The notes under the pieces are model-generated. The model ran no database searches. It was not told the origin of the DNA and worked only from the letters and a program-made list of their open reading frames with translations. 64,000 nt of DNA from Sinorhizobium chiapasense (GTDB lineage: Bacteria > Pseudomonadota > Alphaproteobacteria > Rhizobiales > Rhizobiaceae), in NCBI RefSeq assembly GCF_036488675.1, contig NZ_CP133148.1, positions 310,001-374,000 on the forward strand, written 5' to 3'. Positions 26,844 through 36,980 of this stretch are shown here, piece by piece (the stretch's first letter is position 1; each line of letters starts with the position of its first letter). A program made the position numbers and the translations under genes.

Positions 26844-27902
26844 ATGAAGACATCCTTCGTTTCGAATCTGGCGATCCAAAACGCCATGCGGCTGACGATT
26901 CAGCAGCAGCAGGCGGAAATGCTCGACCTCCAAAAGGCCTTGACGACGGGCCGCCACGCCGATGTCGGCGTCACGCTCGGCGCGTCGACCTCGCGCTCGC
27001 TCAACCTGCAACGTGAGCTCGCGCGCATGAACTCGCTCACAAGCACCAACTCGATCGTCACCCAGCGGCTCTCCGCCTCGCAGGAGGCCCTCGAGACGAT
27101 GGCGAGCGCGGCGCAAAAGGTCCGCGACACACTCGTGACCTTCAAGGGCAACGATTCTGCCGACAAGCTGGCAATCCAGAAGACGGAAATCGACAGCGCT
27201 CTTTCGCTTTTCACATCGGCGGCGAATACCTCGTTCAACGGGGAGTTCCTGTTCTCGGGTATCAATTCGGACGTGAAGCCGCTTGCGGACTATAACTCCG
27301 CGGCAACCTCGGCTGCCAAGACTGCGTTCAACACGGCCCTGTCGACATACATGGCGGCCCAGGTCCCGCCGCTGACGTCGATGGACCAGTTCTCTGTCAC
27401 GCAGATGCAGGATTTCATCACCACGGTCGTGGAGCCGATGTACACCGGCGCACAATGGGATGCCGATTGGTCCGATGCATCGAACCAGAACATGACGAGC
27501 CGCATCAGCACCTCCGAGGTCATTGAAAGCTCGACGAACGTCAACACGACCGGAGTGCGGATGTTCGCGCTCGCGAGCGTCATCGCCTCGGAACTGATGG
27601 ACAAGGGCGTCACTTCGGAAGTCCGCAACGCGATCGGAGAAGCAGCCATCGATTACGTCGAGCAGGGTATTACCGGCATCGACGCCGAACGCAGCAAACT
27701 CGGCGTCGCCGAGGCTCGCGTGAAGAAGGCAAACGACTCCCTGGCGGCACAGATCAAACTCGTCACCACGCATATCGGCGACATCGAAGGCATCGACGAG
27801 GAGGCAGCGTCGACGCGCATAAACCTTCTGAAAACGCAGCTTGAGACATCTTACACGCTCACATCGCGGATTCAGCAGTTGAGCTTGCTCAATTTCCTCT
27901 GA
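26844..27902 (+). CDS. flgL: Hook-filament junction protein FlgL (HAP3)
   Basis: The 352-aa product has flagellin-like ends: MKTSFVSNLAIQNAMRLTIQ at the start and LLKTQLETSYTLTSRIQQLS at the end. It also has the FlgL-type stretch NTSFNGEFLFSG in the first half. It starts two bases after flgK. flaF follows after 35 bases. Confidence 0.95.
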   Translation: MKTSFVSNLAIQNAMRLTIQQQQAEMLDLQKALTTGRHADVGVTLGASTSRSLNLQRELARMNSLTSTNSIVTQRLSASQEALETMASAAQKVRDTLVTFKGNDSADKLAIQKTEIDSALSLFTSAANTSFNGEFLFSGINSDVKPLADYNSAATSAAKTAFNTALSTYMAAQVPPLTSMDQFSVTQMQDFITTVVEPMYTGAQWDADWSDASNQNMTSRISTSEVIESSTNVNTTGVRMFALASVIASELMDKGVTSEVRNAIGEAAIDYVEQGITGIDAERSKLGVAEARVKKANDSLAAQIKLVTTHIGDIEGIDEEAASTRINLLKTQLETSYTLTSRIQQLSLLNFL

Positions 27903-27937
27903 TCGAGAGGGACCGGACAAACATGAAGGATGTCTGA

Positions 27938-29138
<1,201 letters not shown>

Positions 29139-29145
29139 TTTCCTT

Positions 29146-29412
29146 ATGAACGAGGCGGACGCCCTTGATATTGTGCAGGCTGCGATCTGGACGGTGATCG
29201 TGGCCTCAGGCCCCGCCGTGCTCGCCGCGATGGTGGTTGGTGTCGTCATCGCGTTCATCCAGGCCCTGACCCAGGTCCAGGAAATGACGCTGACCTTCGT
29301 GCCGAAGATCCTGGCCGTGATGATCACTGTCGCCGTTTCCGCACCCTTCGTCGGTGCGCAGATCTCCATCTTCACCGACATCATCTTCTCCCGGATCCAG
29401 TCCGGATTCTGA
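29146..29412 (+). CDS. fliQ: Flagellar export gate protein FliQ
   Basis: FliQ is an 88-aa export gate subunit with two membrane helices (about 16-40, AIWTVIVASGPAVLAAMVVG, and 50-75, VPKILAVMITVAVSAPFVG). The FliQ signature ALTQVQEMTLTFVPK lies between them. Length is exactly that of the family. A repeat element separates it from flhA. Confidence 0.95.
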   Translation: MNEADALDIVQAAIWTVIVASGPAVLAAMVVGVVIAFIQALTQVQEMTLTFVPKILAVMITVAVSAPFVGAQISIFTDIIFSRIQSGF

Positions 29413-29422
29413 TTGTTTCCGC

Positions 29423-29530
29423 CTGCTGCATGTTTCCGTAAATCGCATTCGATAGACGGACAAAAAACATGCAGCGATTCGAAGTGCTACAGCGACCTTT
29501 GTGCGTCTGAAAAGACGCACGGCGCTGCAG
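29423..29530 (-). repeat. RIME1-type mosaic repeat, reverse orientation, between fliQ and flhA
   Basis: On the minus strand this reads as two palindromes in the same order as the copy at 32841: CTGCAGCGCC...CAGACGCAC...GTCGCTGTAG, then CTGCATG...TTTGTCC...ACATGCAG. It matches the Rhizobium-specific intergenic mosaic element pattern known from Rhizobium and Sinorhizobium. Confidence 0.75.
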
Positions 29531-29628
29531 TGCCACCCTCGCGCAAGCTTGGGCCTGTAGATCTCCGGCGATAGCTTGGGCAGCTTTCGCGGACTGCTGC
29601 CCGCCTCTCATGAAGAGACGGAAGAGAC

Positions 29629-31716
29629 ATGGCACAACAGGCGACGCTGACCATCCCGAAACTCGCACCCAAGAGCAGGGACATCGGCTTTGCGCTCGGG
29701 ATCGTGATGATCCTGTCGATCCTGTTCCTGCCGATTCCGCCGTTCCTGATCGACCTCGGCCTGGCGTTCTCGATCGCTTTCTCAGTGCTGATCCTGATGG
29801 TCGCGCTGTGGATCCAGCGGCCGCTAGAGTTCTCGTCCTTTCCGACCATCCTCTTGATTTCGACGATGACGCGGCTGTCGCTGAATATCGCGACGACGCG
29901 CGTCATCCTTTCGCACGGGCATGAAGGGCACGGCGCTGCGGGTGGGGTCATTTCCGGCTTCGCCAGCCTCGTGATGTCCGGCGATTTCGTCATCGGTCTG
30001 ATCGTCTTCCTGATCCTGATCACGGTGAACTTCATCGTCATCACCAAGGGTGCGACGCGTATCGCCGAAGTCGGCGCCCGCTTCACCCTCGACGCAATCC
30101 CCGGCAAGCAGATGTCGATCGACGCCGATCTTTCCGCCGGCCTGATCGACGAGAAGGAGGCGCAGCGGCGCCGCCGCGAGCTCGAAGAGGAAAGCTCCTT
30201 CTACGGCGCGATGGACGGCGCGTCGAAATTCGTCCGCGGTGACGCGATCGCCGGTCTGATCATTACCGCGATCAACATCTTCGGCGGCATCATCATCGGC
30301 TATCTGCGCCACGACATGCCGATCGGCGAGGCGGCCGACGTTTTCGTCAAGCTCTCCGTCGGCGACGGCCTCGTCTCGCAGATCCCGGCGCTGATCGTCT
30401 CGCTCGCCGCCGGCCTGCTCGTCTCGCGCGGCGGGACCGCCGGCTCCACCGACCAGGCGGTGGTCGGCCAGCTCAGCGGTTATCCGCGGGCGCTGACGGT
30501 CGCCGCCGGCCTCATCATCCTGCTTTCGGTGATGCCGGGGCTGCCCTTCCTGCCGTTCGCCGCTCTCGGCGGCGGCATGGCCTTCCTCGGCTGGGTCATT
30601 CCGAAGCAGCTCGAAGCCGCCGACGCGGAGAAGCGGGCGCAGGAGGCGATGAAGGCGCAGCAGACAAAGGAGAGCGACAAGGATTCCGTCAAGTCGGTGC
30701 TGAAGACGGCGGAGATCGAACTTCTGCTCGGCAAGCAGGTCTCGACGCGGCTGCTCGGCGCGCATCAGGAACTCGCTTTCCGCGTCGGCAAGATGCGCCG
30801 CAAATTTGCCGGCCAATACGGCCTCGTCGTTCCGGAGATCAAGGTTTCCGACGATATCTCGATCCCGGACAAGGCCTATCACATCCGCATTCACGGCACG
30901 ACCATCGCGTCCAACACGGTGCGGGTTGGCGAAGTGCTGGTCGTGACGGGCGGCGGCCGCCGGCCGAGCGTGCCCGGCGACGAGATCAGGGAGCCAGCCT
31001 TCGGCATGCCGGCCGTCTCGATCCTGGAGACCTTTACGGAAGACCTGAAGCGCGAGGGTTTCCACCCGATCGACAACGTCTCGGTGGTGCTGACCCATCT
31101 GAGCGAGGTCATCCGCAACAATCTTCCGCAGCTCCTCTCCTACAAGGACGTGAAGGTGCTGATCGAGCGGCTCGATCCGGAATACAGAAAGCTCGCAGAC
31201 GAGATCTGCACGTCGCACATGTCCTATTCAGGGCTGCAAGCGGTCTTGAAGCTGCTGCTTGCAGAGCGCGTGTCGATCCGCAACCTGCACCTCATTCTTG
31301 AGGCCGTGGCCGAGCTTGCACCGCATGTGCGCAAGACCGAGCAGATCGTCGAGCACGTACGCGTGCGCATGTCGCAACAGCTCTGCGGCGACCTCGCCGA
31401 CAACGGCGTTCTCCGCGTTCTCCGGCTCGGCAATAAATGGGACATGGTCTTCCATCAGGCGCTCAAACGCGATGCCAAGGGCGAAATCGTCGAATTCGAC
31501 ATCGATCCCCGTCACCTGGAGGAATTCAGCGAACAGGCGACCAAAGTTATCCGTGAACATCTCGATCGCGGCATGCCCTTCGTGCTGGTAAGTTCGCCCG
31601 AATCCCGCTCTTATGTGCGTATGATCATCGAACGCCTCTTCGCCACGCTGCCCGTGCTTTCCCATGTCGAGCTTGCCAAGGGCCTTGAGATCAAGATCAT
31701 CGGCTCGATTTCATGA
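29629..31716 (+). CDS. flhA: Flagellar export apparatus protein FlhA
   Basis: FlhA is the large export gate protein with an N-terminal membrane part and a cytoplasmic ring that binds substrates and chaperones. The 695-aa product has about seven or eight helices within the first 320 residues and the family loop [20 protein letters not shown] near 147-166. The C-terminal cytoplasmic domain (about 345-695) includes [20 protein letters not shown]. It overlaps fliR by four bases. Confidence 0.97.
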   Translation: MAQQATLTIPKLAPKSRDIGFALGIVMILSILFLPIPPFLIDLGLAFSIAFSVLILMVALWIQRPLEFSSFPTILLISTMTRLSLNIATTRVILSHGHEGHGAAGGVISGFASLVMSGDFVIGLIVFLILITVNFIVITKGATRIAEVGARFTLDAIPGKQMSIDADLSAGLIDEKEAQRRRRELEEESSFYGAMDGASKFVRGDAIAGLIITAINIFGGIIIGYLRHDMPIGEAADVFVKLSVGDGLVSQIPALIVSLAAGLLVSRGGTAGSTDQAVVGQLSGYPRALTVAAGLIILLSVMPGLPFLPFAALGGGMAFLGWVIPKQLEAADAEKRAQEAMKAQQTKESDKDSVKSVLKTAEIELLLGKQVSTRLLGAHQELAFRVGKMRRKFAGQYGLVVPEIKVSDDISIPDKAYHIRIHGTTIASNTVRVGEVLVVTGGGRRPSVPGDEIREPAFGMPAVSILETFTEDLKREGFHPIDNVSVVLTHLSEVIRNNLPQLLSYKDVKVLIERLDPEYRKLADEICTSHMSYSGLQAVLKLLLAERVSIRNLHLILEAVAELAPHVRKTEQIVEHVRVRMSQQLCGDLADNGVLRVLRLGNKWDMVFHQALKRDAKGEIVEFDIDPRHLEEFSEQATKVIREHLDRGMPFVLVSSPESRSYVRMIIERLFATLPVLSHVELAKGLEIKIIGSIS

Positions 31717-32465
31717 TCACCGACCCGGAGGGCACGGTACTGGCACTGTTTGCGGCCTTTTGCCGGATCGGCGCCTGCGTCATGATCATGCCGGGATTTT
31801 CAGCCGCACGCGTTCCCGTCCAGATCCGGCTGTTCATCGCCGTTGCGATCTCCATGGCCATTTTGCCAATCATGTGGGACGACATCTACCCGCAGGTCAC
31901 CGGCAAGGGCCATACCTACATCTACCTCATCGCCACCGAGACGATCGTCGGCGCCGTCATCGGTCTCGTCGCGCGTTATTATGTGCTTGGCCTGCAGTTC
32001 GCCGGCACGGCTGCGACCATGCTGATGGGATTCAGCCCGCCGCCCACGGCGGACGTGCTTGAAGATACGGCCGAAAACCAGCTCACCACCTTGATCAGCT
32101 TCGCCGGGCTGATGATCCTGTTCATGCTGGACTTCCACCATGTGATGATCGAGGCGGTCGCCCAATCCTACCGTGTGATGCCGATCGGCAGCGGCTTTGA
32201 TCCGCAAGGCGTGCTGATCACGCTCGCCAACTCGCTCGGGCAGACCTTCATGATCATGCTCAGGCTCGCGAGCCCGTTCCTGATTTATGGCCTGCTTTTC
32301 AACGTCGCGATCGGCATGGTGAACAAGCTCGCGCCGCAGATTCCGGTCTATTTCATCTCCCAGCCCTACCTCATCATGGGCGGTATGTTCCTGCTCTATC
32401 TCGGGATCGCCGCGATGCTGCGGCTCTTCGCCGACGGCTTCGCGCCGGTAATGCAGGGAGGCTAG
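31713..32465 (+). CDS. fliR: Flagellar export gate protein FliR
   Basis: FliR is the third core gate subunit. The 250-aa protein has about six hydrophobic segments, including [20 protein letters not shown] near residues 10-29 and [20 protein letters not shown] further on. It ends near [17 protein letters not shown]. It begins in the flhA stop codon, and the FliJ-like gene starts two bases after its end. Confidence 0.96.
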   Translation: MITDPEGTVLALFAAFCRIGACVMIMPGFSAARVPVQIRLFIAVAISMAILPIMWDDIYPQVTGKGHTYIYLIATETIVGAVIGLVARYYVLGLQFAGTAATMLMGFSPPPTADVLEDTAENQLTTLISFAGLMILFMLDFHHVMIEAVAQSYRVMPIGSGFDPQGVLITLANSLGQTFMIMLRLASPFLIYGLLFNVAIGMVNKLAPQIPVYFISQPYLIMGGMFLLYLGIAAMLRLFADGFAPVMQGG

Positions 32466-32467
32466 GC

Positions 32468-32860
32468 GTGAAGACGCGCTCGGAAAAACTGAAGCGCCTG
32501 GTCGCCGTCCAGCGGCACCTAGAGCGGATGGCAGAAAGCGAGTTCACCGAGACCGCGCGCCAGCGCGCCGTTCTTGCCGAAACGATCGACGTGGTCGTCG
32601 ACGCGATGGGTTCGGCTCACCCGATGCATCGCATCTTCTCGGCTCATTACGCCTCCCACCTCGGGCGCCTGGTACAGAAGGATCAGATGCTAATCGGCAT
32701 CCAGCAGGTTCACGAGGCGCGCATGCTGAGAGAGCGCGCGAAAGGCGACCGGATCGAGGAGCACATGAAGGATGCCCGCCTCGTGGAGGACCGTGAGGCG
32801 GCCGACAACTCGATCCTCGATCTGATCGATCAGCACCTCGCTACAGCGCCGCGCGTCTAA
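32468..32860 (+). CDS. FliJ-like coiled-coil protein (candidate export chaperone/ATPase stalk)
   Basis: A 130-aa, almost entirely helical and charged protein (KTRSEKLKRLVAVQRHLERM, then LRERAKGDRIEEHMKDARL) with no signal peptide or membrane helix. FliJ is a coiled-coil stalk of about 140 aa inside the FliI hexamer, and length, charge and an initial KLxRLVxVQRHLE stretch fit that role. GTG at 32468 follows fliR after two bases. The last five codons and the stop lie inside a RIME1 repeat that begins at 32841. The function is an inference from shape and context. Confidence 0.6.
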   Translation: MKTRSEKLKRLVAVQRHLERMAESEFTETARQRAVLAETIDVVVDAMGSAHPMHRIFSAHYASHLGRLVQKDQMLIGIQQVHEARMLRERAKGDRIEEHMKDARLVEDREAADNSILDLIDQHLATAPRV

Positions 32861-32950
32861 TCAGACGCGCAAAGGTCGCTGTAGAACTTTGAGTTTCTGC
32901 ATGATTTTGTCCTTCAATCGATTCCGATTTAAGGAACCATGCAGGAGCGG
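32841..32950 (+). repeat. RIME1-type mosaic repeat after the FliJ-like gene
   Basis: The first palindrome is CTACAGCGCC...GCGCGTC/GACGCGC...GTCGCTGTAG (32841-32884). The second is CTGCATGATTTTGTCC...AAGGAACCATGCAG (32898-32944). This is the most complete simple copy in the window, and it overlaps the end of the preceding gene. Confidence 0.8.
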
Positions 32951-33083
32951 TCCGCCAGCTTCCGGTAAGGTTGAAGGGCGATAGTGCGCCATCGGGGCTG
33001 CCCTTCCAGTGATGGGCAAGCCCCGATTCGGGACATTTGCGGCCGCGCAGGATTGCGGGTGCTTCCGTTCGAGAGGATCTGAC

Positions 33084-33635
33084 ATGGCTATTTCCCCGCC
33101 CAGCGACCTTGTGATGGACGTCGTCCGTGCGGCCGATCCGGCGGAAATCCAGGAAGCCCAGGCAAGGCTCAAGGCCAACCGCGCCGCCTTCCAGGCAACG
33201 AGCCTTGCGGAAAACGGCAATGGTTTTGCCGCGGCGGTCTCAGTTCTCGACCCCTCCGAGGGATCGACCGGACTGGGCGACATCAACAACCGGGTCGAGC
33301 AGAAGAAGATTCCCGAGACCTATCGGAAATTCGAGGCGATGGTGCTGCAGAATTTCGTGAAATCCATGCTGCCGAGCGAAAGCGAAAACGTCTATGGCAA
33401 GGGCACGTCCGGCGACGTCTGGAAGAGCATGATGGCCGAGCAGATCGGCGACGTTCTTGCCGCAGGCGGCGGTATCGGCATTGCCGATCGGTTGGTCGGA
33501 GACGATGCGACCGGTCGGGTCAATGCATCCGTCGACGGCAACAGCCACAACCTCGCGACGAGCATGGTCCAGGAATATGAGCGCAAGGCTCTCTCCGGCT
33601 TTTTGACCAACGATGAAAAGAAGAAGCAAGCCTAG
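33084..33635 (+). CDS. flgJ: FlgJ-type rod-binding protein (no muramidase domain)
   Basis: The 183-aa product has a rod-binding domain related to the N-terminal half of FlgJ (PETYRKFEAMVLQNFVKSML near 76-95, SGDVWKSMMAEQIGDVLAAG near 109-128, then GIGIADRLVG). FlgJ caps the growing rod. The glucosaminidase domain of enteric FlgJ is absent, and a separate transglycosylase is encoded at 22532. The ATG at 33084 follows an AGAGGA site; the upstream start at 33009 is not supported. The TAG stop belongs to a repeat-like TAGAGCGG sequence. Confidence 0.82.
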   Translation: MAISPPSDLVMDVVRAADPAEIQEAQARLKANRAAFQATSLAENGNGFAAAVSVLDPSEGSTGLGDINNRVEQKKIPETYRKFEAMVLQNFVKSMLPSESENVYGKGTSGDVWKSMMAEQIGDVLAAGGGIGIADRLVGDDATGRVNASVDGNSHNLATSMVQEYERKALSGFLTNDEKKKQA

Positions 33636-33680
33636 AGCGGACGAGCATATCCGGCGGTTTCCGCCTGCATCTCGCTTTGG
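33633..33680 (+). repeat. Possible degenerate TAGAGC-type repeat after flgJ
   Basis: TAGAGCGGACGAG...CGGTTTCCGCC...GCATCTCGC resembles the element at 45770 (TAGAGCGGGATGAG...CGGTTTTCCGCC...GCATC) in order and spacing but is shorter. It starts exactly at the flgJ stop codon. Confidence 0.45.
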
Positions 33681-33703
33681 ATTATTTTCGGGAGTTTATT
33701 TTT

Positions 33704-34072
33704 ATGGAAGCTGTGGCATCGAACGACGTACGAATTCGCAATGTTCTCGGCCGGCTGGAAATGATCATCGACAACGAGAACAGCCGGATCGGCGTGGACC
33801 CTGATTTCGATATCAAGACGTCGAACGCACACAAGAGCCGCTGCCTCTACGAACTGACGATGCTCCACCGTGATGCCATTCCCGGCGAAATCTCGCCGGC
33901 CTTCGTTTCGCAGACGCGCCATTTGCGCAACAAGCTGCAGATCAATTCCCAGAAGGTCGAGGCGCATCTGGAGGCGGTGCGTTCCGTGGTCGATCTTCTC
34001 AAGACGGCTGCCCAGGATGCCGACGCGGATGGCATCTACACCGAAGCGCAGTTCCGCTATAGCGATTTCTGA
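33704..34072 (+). CDS. FlgN-like small helical protein (candidate hook-junction chaperone)
   Basis: This is a 122-aa, helical, soluble protein (DVRIRNVLGRLEMIIDNENS at the start, KLQINSQKVEAHLEAVRSVV in the second half). FlgN chaperones FlgK and FlgL and has a similar size, helical bundle and role-linked position. The motif of a long C-terminal helix with V-E-x-x-L is compatible. The ATG at 33704 is chosen because GGGAG lies at 33690-33694; the frame also opens at 33677. It overlaps the next gene by one base. I am not certain of the family. Confidence 0.55.
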   Translation: MEAVASNDVRIRNVLGRLEMIIDNENSRIGVDPDFDIKTSNAHKSRCLYELTMLHRDAIPGEISPAFVSQTRHLRNKLQINSQKVEAHLEAVRSVVDLLKTAAQDADADGIYTEAQFRYSDF

Positions 34073-34644
34073 TGTTGAAGCTCGTTCTCACCGGGGTCTG
34101 GGTCTTAGCCGTTACGCTCGGATCCGTCTATTTCTCGATGCAATACGCTTCCGCGCCTGTCGTGTCGGAGGCCGACGCCGACAGACGTGCATCCGAGGAA
34201 TACGTACCGGGAGAGATCATCACTGTCCCGGTCATCAAGGAAGGGGCGGTGCAGGGATATTTCCTTGCGAAGCTGTCCTTTTCGGCCACCAAGGAAGGCA
34301 TTGTGAAGCTGCACGCACCGCTTCGACAGGTCGTGACGGATGAGCTTTATGACATGCTCGTCGGCTCGAAGTTCGTGGACCTCGCCGACACCGGATCGTT
34401 CGATCTGCCGACCTTCAAGGTCGCGGTGAAGGACGGCCTGAACAAGAAGCTCGGCAATGAGGTGATCACCGAGGTTCTGGTGGAACAGCTCGAATATCTC
34501 ACCAAGGATGATGTCGAACGCGTCGCCAACAGCCAGAACAGGCCATACCAAAAGCCGGTTCCCGTCGTGGACAAGAATGGCAACATCGCCGCGGACAAGA
34601 TTCCCGAAGGGGCGGTGAAGGCGAACAGCAGCAGCGCTCATTGA
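34072..34644 (+). CDS. FliL-like bitopic membrane protein, flagellar locus
   Basis: A 190-aa protein with one N-terminal membrane helix (about 2-24, LKLVLTGVWVLAVTLGSVYF) and a periplasmic domain. That domain has an extended strand pair (ITVPVIKEGAVQGYFLAKLS) followed by two helices, as in the FliL/SPFH-like fold. The sequence LRQVVTDELYDMLVG ... LNKKLGNEVITEVLVEQLEY has the rhythm of FliL (short helix, then a terminal helix and strand). A bona fide fliL exists at 10279, so this may be a second FliL-type or a stator/basal-body accessory. It is the last gene of the flagellar locus here. Confidence 0.55.
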   Translation: MLKLVLTGVWVLAVTLGSVYFSMQYASAPVVSEADADRRASEEYVPGEIITVPVIKEGAVQGYFLAKLSFSATKEGIVKLHAPLRQVVTDELYDMLVGSKFVDLADTGSFDLPTFKVAVKDGLNKKLGNEVITEVLVEQLEYLTKDDVERVANSQNRPYQKPVPVVDKNGNIAADKIPEGAVKANSSSAH

Positions 34645-34649
34645 CCGGT

Positions 34650-34862
34650 GCTACAGCGCCGCGCGTCCAATCGGACGTGCTAGAGCAATTCCAGGAAAAG
34701 TGTGTAACGGTTTTCCGTCCGGAATTGCGTAATTTCAAAGAGTTAGATCATTTCACTGTTTCAAAGAAACAATGAAATGATCTAAGGTCGCTGTAGCACT
34801 TTGAATTGCTGCATGATTTTGTCCTTAAATCGATTCTGATCTAAGGAATCATGCAGTAGCGG
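34650..34862 (+). repeat. RIME1-type repeat interrupted by a second repeat
   Basis: The outer element reads CTACAGCGCCGCGCGTCC...GACGTGC up to 34680, resumes at 34784 (AAGGTCGCTGTAGC), and ends with the CTGCATG...CATGCAG palindrome (34809-34856). The order matches the intact copy at 32841. Confidence 0.8.
34681..34783 (+). repeat. Inserted element inside the RIME1-type repeat
   Basis: The insert begins TAGAGCAATTCC and contains paired GCAATTCC/GGAATTGC (34685-34692 with 34721-34728) and GGAAAA/TTTTCC. It ends in a near-perfect palindrome AGATCATTTC...GAAATGATCT (34745-34783). The start matches the TAGAGC elements at 33633 and 45770. Confidence 0.75.
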
Positions 34863-34879
34863 CGTTTGCGAGCCGGCAT

Positions 34880-35869
34880 TCAGGTGACGTTACGCGTCCG
34901 GTCTTGCGCCTCGGCGGAGCCGATCTTCGCCGTCAGCCGGCCGACGGCGACATAAAGCGGATAGAGGCTTGCAGCGGCAAGTCCAGTCTCCGCCCAAAGT
35001 TTGAGGCCGACCGGCAGAGAGGTGGCGATGAGCGCAAGCGATTTGCCGAGCGATTTCAACCGTCCGGAGAATGTCGGATCGCGCTGATGCTCCAGGAGTG
35101 CCGAGATCGCGCCGTTCTCAAGGCTGCGGGTGCGGATCCACGACCTTGTCGTGTGATAAGCGGGAACCGTTTCCGTGACCCAGGCCTCCGTTGCCCAGGC
35201 AAATGTGAACCCCTTCGCCTTGCATCGATCGAAGAAATCCGCGTCGCCCACTCCGACGACATTGAGCGTCGGATCCAGAAACGGCTGGGCCATCCCATCG
35301 AGCGCCGGCCGAGCTATGAGGACGTTGCCTGCCGAATAGAGGATCGGTACCGGTCCGCTCTCATTGTAAGGAGGCGTGAAAACGGGGTGCCGCTTCCACT
35401 TCTGTTCGCGCGGATCCTCGAAGACGGGCAGTTGCGGCCCGCCGACGATATCCGCCCGATGAGTTTCCTGGGCCGCAATGAGGCAATCGAGCCATTCCGG
35501 AGCGGCAACTTCATCGTCGTAGATGATGGCGAGCGCGCGGAGGTTGGGATAGAGATCAAGCGCCGCCGCCCATCCGGCGTTGCACGCATGGGCATGTCCG
35601 CGGTGGCGAACGACGACAACGGCGGAATCGGACGGATGTCCGAGAAGGAAACTTTTCGCCGCCTCCGCGCCGGTGAGCCCATCGGCGTCATTCTCCACCA
35701 CGATCGTCGCGGAGGGAACGTCAGGCCGTTGCGAAACGATGGTTTTCAGCGTGGTGACGATGTGACCGGGGCGGCGGAAGGTCGGCACGACGACCACAAG
35801 TTCGATATCCGCCGCATCTTCCCGCTCGGCCTGGAAATAGACGGTGATGTCCTGACCGTTCGGCGTCAT
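34880..35869 (-). CDS. Family 2 glycosyltransferase
   Basis: The 329-residue protein has a GT2 nucleotide-sugar domain: VVVVPTFRRPGHIVTTLKTI (about 25-45), the ENDADG loop, and LRALAIIYDDEVAAPEWLDC with a DDE sugar-nucleotide/metal motif. Later YSAGNVLIARPAL and VVGVGDADFFDRC carry the acceptor region. A C-terminal hydrophobic stretch (ALIATSLPVGLKLWAETGLA) may associate with the membrane. It is divergent from the CpsF-like gene at 36027. The substrate is unknown; exopolysaccharide or lipopolysaccharide synthesis is plausible. Confidence 0.85.
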   Translation of the reverse strand: MTPNGQDITVYFQAEREDAADIELVVVVPTFRRPGHIVTTLKTIVSQRPDVPSATIVVENDADGLTGAEAAKSFLLGHPSDSAVVVVRHRGHAHACNAGWAAALDLYPNLRALAIIYDDEVAAPEWLDCLIAAQETHRADIVGGPQLPVFEDPREQKWKRHPVFTPPYNESGPVPILYSAGNVLIARPALDGMAQPFLDPTLNVVGVGDADFFDRCKAKGFTFAWATEAWVTETVPAYHTTRSWIRTRSLENGAISALLEHQRDPTFSGRLKSLGKSLALIATSLPVGLKLWAETGLAAASLYPLYVAVGRLTAKIGSAEAQDRTRNVT

Positions 35870-36026
35870 CTTGAGACCCGTGCGCGCAGATAGCCGGCAA
35901 GCACTACAGCAAAACTTCCTAAACAGATGTTGAATCCGGAAAACGGCTTTTGAATGAGAGCCTTAAACGCCGTTTCACTGCAAGCGGCTAAAATGAGAAA
36001 AATAGTCTCTCATCCCATGTGGCAAC

Positions 36027-36725
36027 ATGTTTCCGATACCGGTCTTTTCATTGAATGCCGTTTCACGCATTGCCGCTATTACATCCAAGCGGATCGCTGC
36101 CGGCGCGCCGCCTCGCGATTTCGGTTGGGCCGATGCCTTGGCTTTCGCGGACACGGTCGTCTCCCGGCCCACGTGGCATGCGATCGTGACCGAGCGCATG
36201 TTTCCGACCAATCGGGATGCCATGGCCTTCGTGCCCGCACTACTGACCTATATCGAGAAGCCGATGCGTGTCGCGCTGATCGGATCGCACCGTCATATCG
36301 CGGAGCACGCTGCCGAGGATTTCCGCCGCCACGCGCCCTGGCACCAGTTTATCGCTGCCGGTGGTTTCTCCGGTGAGGCGAACGCCCTCGATAAAGTGCG
36401 CGCGCTTGAGCCCGATATTCTTCTCGTGGCGGTCGAGAGTTCGAAACAGGAGAAATGGGTCGATCGATATATTGCTCCCGAGCACGGCCGGCTCGTCATC
36501 ACCGTCGGTGATTTTGCCACTCGGGAATTTTCTCGCACGCCCGCTCTCCATCGCTCGCTCGAGCGGCTCTATCGGCGCCTGGCCGAGGCAGGGCGGCGGC
36601 GCACCTACCACGCTTTTCGGTGGAGGCCGATGGAGCGTGGTCGCGATCTCGCCAAGGCTTACGGGCCGCCGACACATTTCGAACCGCATGCGTATCGCGG
36701 CGGTCGCGGCATCTCGCGCGAATGA
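36027..36725 (+). CDS. WecG/TagA/CpsF-family glycosyltransferase-like protein
   Basis: A 232-aa protein with the diagnostic family segment RALEPDILLVAVESSKQEKW (about 130-149), where family members carry P-x-x-x-x-V-G-x-x-x-P-K-Q-E-x-W. MRVALIGSHRHIAEHAAEDF provides the N-terminal nucleotide-binding strand. The glycine in VGxGxPKQE is replaced (VAVESSKQE), so activity is uncertain. No clear ribosome-binding site precedes the ATG. It is divergent from the GT2 gene and may act in the same polysaccharide step. Confidence 0.7.
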   Translation: MFPIPVFSLNAVSRIAAITSKRIAAGAPPRDFGWADALAFADTVVSRPTWHAIVTERMFPTNRDAMAFVPALLTYIEKPMRVALIGSHRHIAEHAAEDFRRHAPWHQFIAAGGFSGEANALDKVRALEPDILLVAVESSKQEKWVDRYIAPEHGRLVITVGDFATREFSRTPALHRSLERLYRRLAEAGRRRTYHAFRWRPMERGRDLAKAYGPPTHFEPHAYRGGRGISRE

Positions 36726-36980
36726 ACCCCAGCTTTGCCGGATGATCGTCGGCGAAAGCTGCTCTCGCCGGTGGGGCGGGTCCCTCCGACGTTGCAGGCG
36801 GGGCGGATCCCGATCTTTCAGCGATGCAAGGAAATGCGACACTCGTTCGCCGGATTGCCGTTCCGGCTTCGTCGGCTCTTGCATTTATGCGTTTGGAACA
36901 GCATAGGGCGCATGCAGGCAATCGCTTGATGCCGTGCGAACTAGAGTGTGCCGCGTGAAGGACAAGCCGGGAGATACGCC

